Positions 6,057 to 12,021 are shown, counted from the first letter of the stretch. The stretch: DNA of 14,044 bases from Lachnospiraceae bacterium UBA4711 (GCA_002404515.1 DHJV01000047.1:1-14044), one strand, 5' to 3'. The notes: generated from the letters alone by a model not told the origin. A program made the numbers and translations.

Positions 6057-6975
6057 ATACTTCCTTCAATAACCGTATCGCCTCATAGAAGCACCGCTTA
6101 CTCTCCGGAAAGACCGGTACACAGGAAAATCCATGCATCATTTCCGGCTGGATATGGATATGCAGTCGGTCTCCAACCCCGGCACGCTCGTAAGCCTCCC
6201 GGTACGCTCTCGCATTTCCAGCACAGATTTCTTCCGCATAATACATATAAGTCTCTGGCGCATTGCGGAAATCCATATAGATCGGACAATAGGTATCCTT
6301 CGGTGTTTCCATTCCGCGGGATGCGATCACAGCAGTTCCCCGAAATGCATTTACCGTGAAAAACGGATCTTTCGGCTCGTATCTCTCCATTTCCTTCCAG
6401 TCTTCTTCGGTGTCTGGAACGCCTGCAGGCGAATTCCCGATGAACAGCTTCGGCATACCAACCGCAGCTCCCTGTTGGTTGATCCGGTTGATGATTCCGG
6501 CACCATACAAACCGCCCATAGAATCACCGACGATGGCAATATTCTCTGCGCCATACCGCTTCTCCATCTTACAGTATGTATCGTACAGCACCGAAAGCGT
6601 AACCGTGATGTTCACCGCGGTGATCGGCGGATAGATTGGATACCATACATCCATGCCAGTTTCATTTCCGTACGATCTTGCCATGCCGATCTCGCTCTTC
6701 CATTCCAGCGTCTGACCACCATAGATGAAAAGAATCGCTTTATCCTTTTTGTGCGCCGTCTTCTTGCTCCGGATAATCAGACACGGATGACCACTGACCG
6801 ATATTTCCTTATATAAGGCTTTTCGATCCTTCGGAAATACATATTTATTTTTCTCGTTCGTTTTCTTCGCTTTTTCAAGTGCGGCATCAATATCCGCGTA
6901 ATCTGTCTTCATGGACGGAACGATCGTCGTCATAAGCTTCAGCATGTGGTATGCAAGTTTACCTGAAACGCTCAT
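6055..6975 (-). CDS. Alpha/beta hydrolase (HSL-like esterase/lipase)
   Basis: A 306-residue cytoplasmic hydrolase of the alpha/beta fold, closest in layout to hormone-sensitive-lipase-type esterases. The nucleophile elbow is GDSMGG with Ser152; the catalytic His is probably His281 in MMHGFS. The oxyanion motif, normally HGGG, reads FIYGGQ (83-88), so the usual first His is Tyr. The acid position (about 248-249) appears to be Glu rather than Asp. It likely cleaves a carboxylic ester of unknown nature. AGGAG at 6982-6986 lies 6 bases before the ATG. It begins 12 bases after the stop of the upstream membrane protein gene, so the two form an operon. The opposite strand carries long open frames here, which are shadows. 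Confidence 0.85.
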   Translation of the reverse strand: MSVSGKLAYHMLKLMTTIVPSMKTDYADIDAALEKAKKTNEKNKYVFPKDRKALYKEISVSGHPCLIIRSKKTAHKKDKAILFIYGGQTLEWKSEIGMARSYGNETGMDVWYPIYPPITAVNITVTLSVLYDTYCKMEKRYGAENIAIVGDSMGGLYGAGIINRINQQGAAVGMPKLFIGNSPAGVPDTEEDWKEMERYEPKDPFFTVNAFRGTAVIASRGMETPKDTYCPIYMDFRNAPETYMYYAEEICAGNARAYREAYERAGVGDRLHIHIQPEMMHGFSCVPVFPESKRCFYEAIRLLKEV

Positions 6976-6987
6976 AGAATTCTCCTT

Positions 6988-7479
6988 CTAAAACAACGTA
7001 CAAATCCATGCCACAAGCGCACATGCCGGAATATAAATCACGAAATGCAGCAGGTGTGTCTTCCAGTTATACCCAAACAGATGTGGTCCCATCTTCCCTT
7101 TCAGCTCCGGGTAAAAATGTGGGAAGAAGTTCGAGTGTGAAAGCAATACCCAATCAAAGAAACAGATATCGTAAATCTCCATTCCATATAGCATGAACAG
7201 AAAACGACCGAAGAATTTGCCGAAGCCAAAATCATGCTTGATTCCGTTCCATGCGGCGAGGATTACTGCGCCTGCAAAAAATGCGAGTGCAATGATTGCG
7301 ATAATCCAGCCAACCACATGTGCTCCTTTGAACCGCTCCTTCTTATCCGGGATCTGATCTAACACCTCCTGAGGTGCAGATGAGAAGAATTTCTTGTCCT
7401 GAATGAATCCTACGCCACCATACAATACAAGAAAATACCCAATCATGATCATAACCGTTGCTACAATTGTTATCGCCAT
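6988..7479 (-). CDS. Four-segment membrane protein of unknown function
   Basis: A 163-residue protein I do not recognise. Hydrophobic segments lie at about residues 3-25, 55-77, 92-114 and 141-161. A charged loop at 28-51 holds DQIPDKKERFKG, and an aromatic/His-rich loop at 103-139 (YDICFFDWVLLSHSNFF, then FGYNWKTH) could bind a ligand or cofactor. No signal peptide separate from the first helix. AGGAGG (7489-7494) is 9 bases before the ATG. It is the first gene of a two-gene unit with the hydrolase; its TAG stop directly precedes the hydrolase ribosome site. The partner suggests a role with a membrane-derived or lipid-like ester, but that is inference only. Confidence 0.82.
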   Translation of the reverse strand: MAITIVATVMIMIGYFLVLYGGVGFIQDKKFFSSAPQEVLDQIPDKKERFKGAHVVGWIIAIIALAFFAGAVILAAWNGIKHDFGFGKFFGRFLFMLYGMEIYDICFFDWVLLSHSNFFPHFYPELKGKMGPHLFGYNWKTHLLHFVIYIPACALVAWICTLF

Positions 7480-7548
7480 TTATCCAATCCTCCTGCTAGC
7501 TTTTTACCTTTGAGATGCACATTATCATCTCGTTTTCTATAATATTTT

Positions 7549-7577
7549 ATTATACTACAAGATTTTGGTGGATGGAA
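7549..7577 (-). promoter_or_regulatory. Promoter of the membrane protein/hydrolase operon
   Basis: Minus-strand -10 TATAAT (7549-7554) is preceded at 17 bases by a weak -35 TTCCAT (7572-7577). The leader contains a GAGATG-N8-CATCTC dyad (7512-7531) between promoter and ribosome site. The perfect -10 is convincing; the -35 is not. Confidence 0.5.
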
Positions 7578-7625
7578 TAAGCATTGTTAGTTTTGGCTAA
7601 CTTTTTATTTTAGAAATTGTTTATA

Positions 7626-7654
7626 TTGATTTCCGAACATACGTTTGATATAAT
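7626..7654 (+). promoter_or_regulatory. Strong promoter of the small-peptide (toxin) mRNA
   Basis: -35 TTGATT (7626-7631), 17-base spacer, perfect -10 TATAAT (7649-7654). Transcription would start near 7661, at the base of the hairpin CTACC-N6-GGTAG (7665-7680), leaving a ~100-base structured leader before the start codon at 7764. Confidence 0.75.
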
Positions 7655-7763
7655 AATTATGGTGCTACCCTATTCGGTAGGCGGTTAGTCCTCCCCATAA
7701 GAGTTATAGCTTGTGTTTACATAGAAATCCTTTTATGGAAATCTACGAAGGAGGTTCGTGCTT

Positions 7764-7868
7764 ATGCTTACAACGGAGCTTTTTATAGCCATCATCAGCC
7801 TTTGCATTACATGCTTTGCTCTTGGTTATTCCGTTGGATCTAAGAGCAATAGTAAGACACAAAAATAA
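7764..7868 (+). CDS. Small hydrophobic peptide, probable type I toxin
   Basis: A 34-residue peptide too short for normal ORF calling. It begins MLTTELFIAIISLCITC, continues as one membrane helix (about residues 6-24), and ends in a polar basic tail with Lys27, Lys31 and Lys34. This is the build of Fst/BsrG/TxpA-type membrane toxins of Firmicutes. AAGGAGG (7748-7754) lies 9 bases before the ATG. CCTCC at 7691-7695 in the leader can pair with the GGAGG, so translation may be held off until the leader refolds. Its stop codon lies inside the stem of a bidirectional terminator, and a convergent RNA from the other strand overlaps its 3' end. Layout fits a par-like type I toxin-antitoxin pair; toxicity is inferred. 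Confidence 0.75.
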   Translation: MLTTELFIAIISLCITCFALGYSVGSKSNSKTQK

Positions 7869-7903
7869 CCGCCCTGTCCTGGTAAACTGTGGCGGTCATT
7901 TTT
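7861..7903. terminator. Bidirectional terminator shared by toxin mRNA and antisense RNA
   Basis: Stem ACCGCC/GGCGGT (7868-7873 with 7891-7896), extended through one mismatch by AAAAAT/ATTTTT, with a 17-base loop. T5 follows on the plus strand (7899-7903), and A5 at 7861-7865 gives T5 on the minus strand. The stop codon of the small peptide is inside the left arm. Directly after it, TTTTGATCAAAA (7900-7911) is a perfect 12-bp palindrome. Confidence 0.82.
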
Positions 7904-7950
7904 GATCAAAACTTTATATCAGGGCTAACCGTCTATCGGTAGCCCTCTTT
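7861..7950 (-). ncRNA. Putative antitoxin RNA (convergent, antisense at both ends)
   Basis: A ~90-nt RNA is predicted from a consensus promoter (7957-7985) to the shared terminator. Its 5' hairpin is AGGGCTACCG-N5-CGGTTAGCCCT in minus-strand sense (7921-7946, one bulged base). It contains CTACCGA, complementary to TCGGTAG in the toxin mRNA leader, and its 3' end is fully complementary to the toxin mRNA terminator. No open reading frame of note. Ends are predicted from promoter and terminator only. Confidence 0.6.
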
Positions 7951-7953
7951 GGT

Positions 7954-7985
7954 ATTATACTACCATCTGACCATTCTTATGTCAA
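7954..7985 (-). promoter_or_regulatory. Promoter of the putative antitoxin RNA
   Basis: Minus-strand consensus -35 TTGACA (7980-7985). Two -10 readings exist: TAGTAT (7957-7962) at the ideal 17 bases, or a perfect TATAAT (7954-7959) at 20 bases. Either would start the RNA near 7946-7950, at the foot of its first hairpin. Confidence 0.68.
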
Positions 7986-8015
7986 ACATATATTGTCTAT
8001 GGCAGAAAAAAATTC

Positions 8016-8057
8016 TTGACTTTCAATTTATTTTTTTGCTAAAATGCAATCGTTGCA
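8016..8057 (+). promoter_or_regulatory. Strong promoter with operator-like dyad
   Basis: -35 TTGACT (8016-8021), 18-base spacer, -10 TAAAAT (8040-8045). The dyad TGCAA-TCG-TTGCA (8045-8057) starts at the last base of the -10 and covers the expected start site near 8052. A further TTTGC half-site lies before the -10. This placement is typical of repression. Confidence 0.65.
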
Positions 8058-8144
8058 AAAAATCAAATAAGATAGACATAAATAAGACAATAAATGTCGC
8101 CGATCCACTGTCAGACGGATTGGCAATAGTTATTGTCTTTTTTT
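8052..8144 (+). ncRNA. Putative small RNA or attenuating leader
   Basis: A strong promoter is followed within about 90 bases by a strong terminator and no ribosome-bound gene, so a discrete ~92-nt RNA is expected. GACAT (8075-8079) can pair with ATGTC (8094-8098), which would place the left terminator arm in a loop, so an alternative fold exists. A start codon with a ribosome site follows at 8174, so the RNA may be the attenuator leader of the gene now truncated there. I do not recognise it as any named riboswitch class. Confidence 0.45.
8084..8144 (+). terminator. Long two-part intrinsic terminator/attenuator
   Basis: Outer stem AAGACAATAA/TTATTGTCTT (8084-8093 with 8130-8139), a 5x5 internal loop, inner stem GCCGATCC/GGATTGGC (8099-8106 with 8117-8124, one G-U), and a 10-base loop. 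T7 runs from 8138 to 8144. It lies 29 bases upstream of the start codon at 8174. Confidence 0.82.
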
Positions 8145-8173
8145 GATGTCAGAAAAAGAAAGGATGATACACA

Positions 8174-8228
8174 ATGCCAAAATCAAACCCTTATATATTC
8201 TCTATTCAGGCAACCATACTAGTTTATT
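8174..8228 (+). pseudogene. 5' end of a truncated gene of unknown product
   Basis: ATG at 8174 has AAGGA (8160-8164) 9 bases upstream, and the strong promoter and attenuator at 8016-8144 lie in front. The first ~18 codons, beginning MPKSNPYIFSIQATILVY, look like a real N-terminus. After about 8228 the same frame runs antisense to the GNAT remnant and loses any protein-like character. I infer that the rest of the gene was deleted. The family cannot be named from so few residues. Confidence 0.35.
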
Positions 8229-8459
8229 TTAAAATGTCAATCGCATTTGATTCCATACAACATTGCCATGCGTGGATTTATCAGAAACACCCTCATCTAC
8301 AAATCCAAACTTGGCATAATAATGAATCAGTTCGGGTTTACATGTCAGCACCAGACCTTTTCTTCCCTGCGCTTTTGCATCATCAATCGCACGTCGAATC
8401 AGCGTCTCTGCATAACCGTGTTTACGATATTCTGGAATTGTATTTACACCAAATATCAT
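8229..8459 (-). pseudogene. GNAT acetyltransferase, C-terminal remnant
   Basis: About 76 residues of a GNAT-family N-acetyltransferase. The acetyl-CoA binding motif A is present (VNTIPEYRKHGYAETLI, with RxxGYA), then a helix ending in KGLVLTCK and the C-terminal part HYYAKFGFVDEG. The N-terminal ~80 residues of a normal ~155-residue enzyme are missing. Upstream, the sequence switches at about 8459 to an HxlR gene. The first ATG overlaps the stop of that HxlR piece (ATGA), and the HxlR Gly-Gly codons supply GGAGG three bases upstream, so the remnant might still be translated. Activity is unlikely without the N-terminal half. Confidence 0.78.
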
Positions 8460-8536
8460 TTGCCTCCAAATATCGCCAGACCATATTCAAGCGGGCACCG
8501 TATATCATCCTCTAATTTTTTCTTATATTTTGCCAT
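8456..8536 (-). pseudogene. HxlR-family regulator, N-terminal remnant
   Basis: Only 26 codons remain. They begin MAKYKKKLEDDIR and reach CPLEYGLAIFGGK, the conserved entry to the HxlR winged helix, which normally continues WKSRIICVL. Here the frame meets TGA immediately after GGK, where the GNAT remnant begins. The junction lies within the bases GGCAAATGATATT. An intact protein would be about 100-120 residues. The promoter-like TATAAT (8569-8574, minus) and half-sites TTGAAGGT/ACCTTCAA upstream may be its old autoregulatory region. Recognition rests on a short but characteristic motif. Confidence 0.7.
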
Positions 8537-8540
8537 ATAA

Positions 8541-8594
8541 AATGACCTTCAAACTATTGATTGCTCTCATTATAGCTTGAAGGTGTCATTTTTT
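8541..8594 (+). terminator. 50-base interrupted palindrome with T6 on the plus strand
   Basis: Arms AATGAC-CTTCAA (8541-8552) and TTGAAGGTGTCATT (8577-8590) pair with a 2-base bulge, then CTAT/ATAG inside (8554-8557 with 8571-8574), around a ~13-base centre. T6 (8589-8594) follows on the plus strand, so it can end the plus-strand unit that begins near 8052. On the minus strand it also frames the TATAAT before the HxlR remnant, so an operator role (TTGAAGGT half-sites) is possible instead. Confidence 0.55.
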
Positions 8595-8664
8595 GAAGTA
8601 AATATGAAATTTCTTAGTATGCCGAATTCAAAACAAAAAACGTCTCCGATTAAATATTGCAATA

Positions 8665-9630
8665 CTAATATCCTCTGGAAAAATCCACTACATTCATCAG
8701 ATTTCTTCCATGCACATACCGATCTATATTTTCCATGCACATTTTCCAGATTGTATTTTGCACGTCCGGATTTCCGCCAAAACTCGGACCTGCTATATGC
8801 GGTGTGATAATAACATTTTCCATATCCCACAGCGCAGATTCCGGATTCAACGGTTCCTCGCTCAGCACATCAAGTGCTACGCCTTTCAGATGTCCGCTTT
8901 TCATTATCTCTATAAGTGCATCTGTGTCAATCAGACTGCCCCTGCCCACGTTAATCAAAACGGCATCCTTTTTCATAGACTTCAACTGATCATAACCAAT
9001 AAGCCCTTTTGTTTCTGCTGTACCCGGAAGGCACCCGATAACGATATCAGCCTCCGGAATCAGATCATCCAGTGATGATAAATCATATACATGCTCGAAT
9101 CCATCAATTTTCACATCTGCTTTCCGCCTCCGAATACCTGTTACATGGGCTTCAAAGCCTTTTAATCTATGAGCAATATTTCTACCTATATCTCCCGTCC
9201 CCAGTATCAACACCTGCTTTCCGTAAATAGTATAGGTAGCATTATTTTTCATCCATACATGCTCTCTCTGATTCGCATGATATACCGGGAAATCACGATA
9301 TAACGAAATAATCATCCCTATCACATATTCCGCTATTATTTTTCCAAATGCCCCCGATGCATTGGTTAATGTGATATTCGCCATAATATCCTGATTTCTT
9401 ATATATTTGTCCACACCTGCCCACGTTAACTGTATCCACTTAATGTTTTTTCCTGCCAGGATTTCCTCTCTGTCCGGCTCTCCAATAATCACTTCCACCT
9501 GCTCATAAGGAAACTGCATTTCTCCATCTTCAAATCCGAACATACATGTTTGGTCGAATCGTTCTGTCAGTTCTTTTTTTACCTGTGTATCACACGGAAT
9601 TTTCACCCAAATTTTTGTCTTTGTATTCAT
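8665..9630 (-). CDS. D-isomer-specific 2-hydroxyacid dehydrogenase
   Basis: A 321-residue NAD(P)-dependent dehydrogenase that interconverts 2-oxoacids and D-2-hydroxyacids, or a related substrate. The Rossmann motif is GTGDIG (144-149). The catalytic residues are Arg230 in INVGRG, Glu259 in LSEEPL and His278 in TPHIAG. The N-terminal ~100 residues form the substrate domain (WIQLTWAGVDKY at 65-76). The sequence after the Rossmann glycines contains GIRRRK, suggesting basic residues near the cofactor phosphate and so possible NADPH preference. GGAGG (9636-9640) sits 5 bases before the ATG. It has its own promoter (9684-9713) downstream of the EamA-like exporter gene. Resembles the glyoxylate/hydroxypyruvate-reductase-like branch; the substrate is open. 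Confidence 0.93.
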   Translation of the reverse strand: MNTKTKIWVKIPCDTQVKKELTERFDQTCMFGFEDGEMQFPYEQVEVIIGEPDREEILAGKNIKWIQLTWAGVDKYIRNQDIMANITLTNASGAFGKIIAEYVIGMIISLYRDFPVYHANQREHVWMKNNATYTIYGKQVLILGTGDIGRNIAHRLKGFEAHVTGIRRRKADVKIDGFEHVYDLSSLDDLIPEADIVIGCLPGTAETKGLIGYDQLKSMKKDAVLINVGRGSLIDTDALIEIMKSGHLKGVALDVLSEEPLNPESALWDMENVIITPHIAGPSFGGNPDVQNTIWKMCMENIDRYVHGRNLMNVVDFSRGY

Positions 9631-9683
9631 GGCTGCCTCCCTCTATATCAATCTGACAATATCTATCTCTTCCAGCATCATTC

Positions 9684-9713
9684 AGTATACAATCTTTTGG
9701 ATGCAAATTGCAA
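9684..9713 (-). promoter_or_regulatory. Promoter of the 2-hydroxyacid dehydrogenase gene
   Basis: Minus-strand -35 TTGCAA (9708-9713), 18-base spacer, -10 TATACT (9684-9689), about 50 bases before the start codon. It lies in the 128-base gap after the exporter gene, so the dehydrogenase can be expressed on its own. Confidence 0.55.
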
Positions 9714-9758
9714 ATATGGATTGCTGCATTCCACGTTGTCCACACCGATTGCAAGGAA

Positions 9759-10187
9759 TTACCGATTGAGAAAAATAAGTCCAACAAGGCAAAATCCAAT
9801 GCCTATAATTTTATTGATGCTAATTGGCTCATGATATAACAAAGCTCCTACTGCCAACAATGCAACCGCCAGAATCGCGCTTTGTACAATCGACGCCGTG
9901 CTCACAGTCCAGCCATTTTTGTAAGCATAAATAAATCCAACCTCTAATCCGACAACGGAAACACCAAGAAAAAACGGTGCCCAGTTTGTCTTTGCATACT
10001 CCTGCAACAGGCTGCCATTTTTATTCATTACAAAATACATAATTGCGGAACACACTGCCCCGACCAGATATGTAATTGTCATAGATGCCATTGCATCCAT
10101 TCCTTTTGGCACTCCCTTCGCGCAAATCTGATATACGATATTGGATACGACTACAAGTGCAATTGGCCAGATCATTGATATTGACAT
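9759..10187 (-). CDS. Small EamA/DMT-family exporter (single domain)
   Basis: A 142-residue membrane protein with about five hydrophobic segments (roughly 4-22, 34-53, 68-87, 93-117, 122-140). It ends in the EamA-type pattern GALLYHEPISINKIIGIGFCLVGLI. It is half the size of a normal EamA protein, so it likely works as a dimer, like the SMR pumps of the same superfamily. GGAGGGG (10195-10201) lies 7 bases before the ATG at 10185-10187; an upstream in-frame extension to 10229 runs through the leader hairpin and is rejected. It has its own strong promoter and a structured 5' leader, suggesting riboswitch or attenuation control. Efflux of a small cationic or nitrogen-rich compound is a fair guess if the leader is of a guanidine class. 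Confidence 0.85.
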   Translation of the reverse strand: MSISMIWPIALVVVSNIVYQICAKGVPKGMDAMASMTITYLVGAVCSAIMYFVMNKNGSLLQEYAKTNWAPFFLGVSVVGLEVGFIYAYKNGWTVSTASIVQSAILAVALLAVGALLYHEPISINKIIGIGFCLVGLIFLNR

Positions 10188-10261
10188 TTTTATTCCCCTC
10201 CTAAAATAACAAAGCAGCCAGACTCTCATTAGCCTGACTGCCGGTAGGTGCTCACCCGTTT
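10188..10261 (-). promoter_or_regulatory. Structured 5' leader, candidate riboswitch (guanidine-IV-like?)
   Basis: From the predicted start near 10261 the minus-strand RNA folds into a small hairpin (ACGGGTGAGCACCTACCGG, 10241-10259) and then an 11-bp hairpin GCAGTCAGGCT-N6-AGTCTGGCTGC (10214-10241, two G-U pairs). A U-rich run TTTGTTATTTT follows (about 10203-10213), then the ribosome site. The second hairpin can act as a terminator. Two tandem hairpins right at the transcript start, before an exporter, recall the mepA/guanidine-IV motif. That class assignment is from memory and unverified. Confidence 0.5.
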
Positions 10262-10267
10262 GATATG

Positions 10268-10296
10268 ATTGTAAACGTACATTTTAATAATGTCAA
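10268..10296 (-). promoter_or_regulatory. Promoter of the small exporter gene
   Basis: Minus-strand consensus -35 TTGACA (10291-10296), 17-base spacer, -10 TACAAT (10268-10273). The arms GTAAAC (10271-10276) and GTTTAC (10298-10303) form an inverted repeat spanning it and could be an operator. Confidence 0.75.
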
Positions 10297-10326
10297 TGTT
10301 TACGCATTAATTATCAGATAATTCGT

Positions 10327-10905
10327 CTAGTTTTCCGGAATATCATTCTCAATATCTTTGATTTTCCGCGCTGGTACTCCACCGATCACACAATTATCTG
10401 GCACATCCTTCGTTACCACCGCTCCGGCAGCAATAACTACATTATTGCCAATTGTAACCCCGGGAAGAATCGTCACATTTCCACCAATCCATACATCATT
10501 TCCAATTGTTACCGGCTTGCCAATCCCCAGATGCTCTCTACGTCCTTTCGGTGTGATCGGATGGTTTACGGTTGTGATTAATGTATTGGGACCGATCATC
10601 ACATAATCCCCTATGTGCACTGGCATAATATCCAGAATTGTCACATTATAGTTTGCCAGAAACTGATCTCCTACATGAATATTTTTTCCACTGTCACACA
10701 TAAATCCAGGGCAAAGACAGACATCCCGTCCAGCCGAGCCAAAATATTTTTGAATCAACACTGCCTGTTCATCCTCCGATGCATCCGCATCCTGCATCTG
10801 TCGAAGTTCCCTGCAAAAACGGATTGCGTTCAATTTTCTGCCATTTACTCCCGCATCCCAGAAGTCATAGTAAAGTCCTGCGTCTAATTTTTCTTCCTCT
10901 GTCAT
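10327..10905 (-). CDS. Maltose/galactoside O-acetyltransferase family (hexapeptide repeat)
   Basis: A 192-residue cytoplasmic acetyltransferase of the LacA/Maa type, which moves acetyl from acetyl-CoA to a sugar hydroxyl. The N-terminal Mac segment (about 1-55, including YYDFWDAGVNGRKLNA) is followed by a left-handed beta helix of hexapeptide repeats (about 75-180, e.g. IGDYVMIGPN, IGNDVWIGGN, VTIGNNVVIAAGAVVTKDVP). The catalytic His115 in TTVNHPITPKGRR is at the family position. ATG occurs twice in a row; the second (10903-10905) is chosen because AGGAGG (10912-10917) is then 6 bases away. It is divergent from the AraC gene. Role could be sugar detoxification or envelope sugar acetylation; the acceptor is unknown. 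Confidence 0.92.
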   Translation of the reverse strand: MTEEEKLDAGLYYDFWDAGVNGRKLNAIRFCRELRQMQDADASEDEQAVLIQKYFGSAGRDVCLCPGFMCDSGKNIHVGDQFLANYNVTILDIMPVHIGDYVMIGPNTLITTVNHPITPKGRREHLGIGKPVTIGNDVWIGGNVTILPGVTIGNNVVIAAGAVVTKDVPDNCVIGGVPARKIKDIENDIPEN

Positions 10906-11070
10906 CATAAACCTCCTTTCGGGGACACTCTCACAACAAAAGAAGCGTTCCCAATTAAATATAATAATACATTCTCCCGTAATCACTTTCACTATCATTT
11001 CTTAAAAAATCAGGTGGTATTTTCTAATATAACATTGTATAATTGTTTCAACAAAAAAGGAGTTCAATCT

Positions 11071-12021
11071 ATGCGCAACAAATATATCAATCTCGCACTT
11101 AACAAACTGGGAATCGCTTTCAACTCTCTTGATTTGACATTTCATCAGATGAACAATGGTGTACCCGGCGATATAACATCTTACTGGCCAGGATCCGAGG
11201 ATGAGGATGTACTGATCTGCGTCTTTAAGGGAAACCAGATCCACGAGCCTTTTCACAGACAGGATTTTTTCTTTATCAACTACGCATATAAAAACAGTTA
11301 TCAGGCTTTGTCTGAAAAATATAATAATCTGATCACAATAAACGAGGATGAATGTTATATCGGACAGCCTTACAGCGGCTATGCCCTGCGTGCAGATAGC
11401 AAAGAGGATGTTATCATTATTGGTGTTCTTATTCGCAAGGATTCATTTTTTCGGGAATACCTGCCCACTGTGTACACGGATTCTGCACTTTTCCGTTTTT
11501 TTGTGGAGCCGCAGACTAACAAATTTTCCGACGAATATATCCACCTGTCTGTCACGAAAGAACACGCCATCCGTACGCTCCTTGAATTGATGGTGGTAGA
11601 GTACGCGGACAAAGGCGAAGATACCCAGCGCATATTAAAATCCATGCTCCAGACACTACTGCTTGAAATCGCCCGGAGATACCGGATTGAAAAAAGCGGA
11701 ATTGCCACAAAGACACTCACGGAACAGATTATAGACTATATGGGAGATCATTCCGATATTGTCACGTTAAAAGATATTGCTGCTCATTTTTCTTATCATC
11801 CAAATTATATCTCTGCGCTTCTACACAAAGAAACAGGCAGGAAATTCACAGAGATCTTACTTGAAAAAAGAATGGAACGCGCCATCCTGCTAATGAAGAA
11901 CACGTCCCTCTCACTTGAAGAAATCTCTGCACTCCTTGGGTACAGCAACCACAGTAATTTCTACAAGGCATTCAAAGATTACTACGGAACAACACCGAGA
12001 GAATATATTAAGAAGTATTAG
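11071..12021 (+). CDS. AraC-family transcriptional regulator
   Basis: A 316-residue regulator. The C-terminal ~100 residues (216-316) form the double helix-turn-helix: the first around VTLKDIAAHFSYHPNYISAL, the second in LEEISALLGYSNHSNFYKAF, ending TTPREYIKKY. The N-terminal ~200 residues are probably a cupin-like sensing domain and dimerization region; I see no named motif. AAGGAG precedes the ATG by 8 bases, and a TATAAT at 11038-11043 is a likely -10; its -35 is poor. An open extension to 11014 lacks a ribosome site. It is divergent from the acetyltransferase gene and 114 bases upstream of the flavin reductase-like gene on the same strand, which is a likely target. The inducer is unknown. 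Confidence 0.93.
   Translation: MRNKYINLALNKLGIAFNSLDLTFHQMNNGVPGDITSYWPGSEDEDVLICVFKGNQIHEPFHRQDFFFINYAYKNSYQALSEKYNNLITINEDECYIGQPYSGYALRADSKEDVIIIGVLIRKDSFFREYLPTVYTDSALFRFFVEPQTNKFSDEYIHLSVTKEHAIRTLLELMVVEYADKGEDTQRILKSMLQTLLLEIARRYRIEKSGIATKTLTEQIIDYMGDHSDIVTLKDIAAHFSYHPNYISALLHKETGRKFTEILLEKRMERAILLMKNTSLSLEEISALLGYSNHSNFYKAFKDYYGTTPREYIKKY

Larger units (their letters stand above)
7664..7942. repeat. Paired short repeats flanking the toxin locus
   Basis: TCGGTAG occurs at 7674-7680 and 7936-7942 in direct orientation. CGGTTAG at 7682-7688 is matched by CTAACCG at 7925-7931 in inverted orientation. Each copy sits in a hairpin at the 5' end of one of two convergent RNAs. The direct copies make the two RNAs complementary there, the same role as the DRa/DRb repeats of the pAD1 par locus. 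Confidence 0.6.

Noticed and set aside
6133..6816. 227-codon open frame on the plus strand
   Set aside because: Antisense to the alpha/beta hydrolase, which has clear motifs; the plus-strand product has no family features.
8094..8129. 11-codon leader peptide inside the attenuator hairpin
   Set aside because: No ribosome binding site in front and no run of regulatory codons; probably chance.
8174..8515. 113-codon plus-strand frame as a complete gene
   Set aside because: Only the first ~18 codons look genuine; the rest is the reverse strand of the GNAT remnant.
9701..9737. GGATGCA/TGCATTCC inverted arms between exporter and dehydrogenase genes
   Set aside because: Interrupted, no T tract, and overlaps the predicted -35; likely coincidence.
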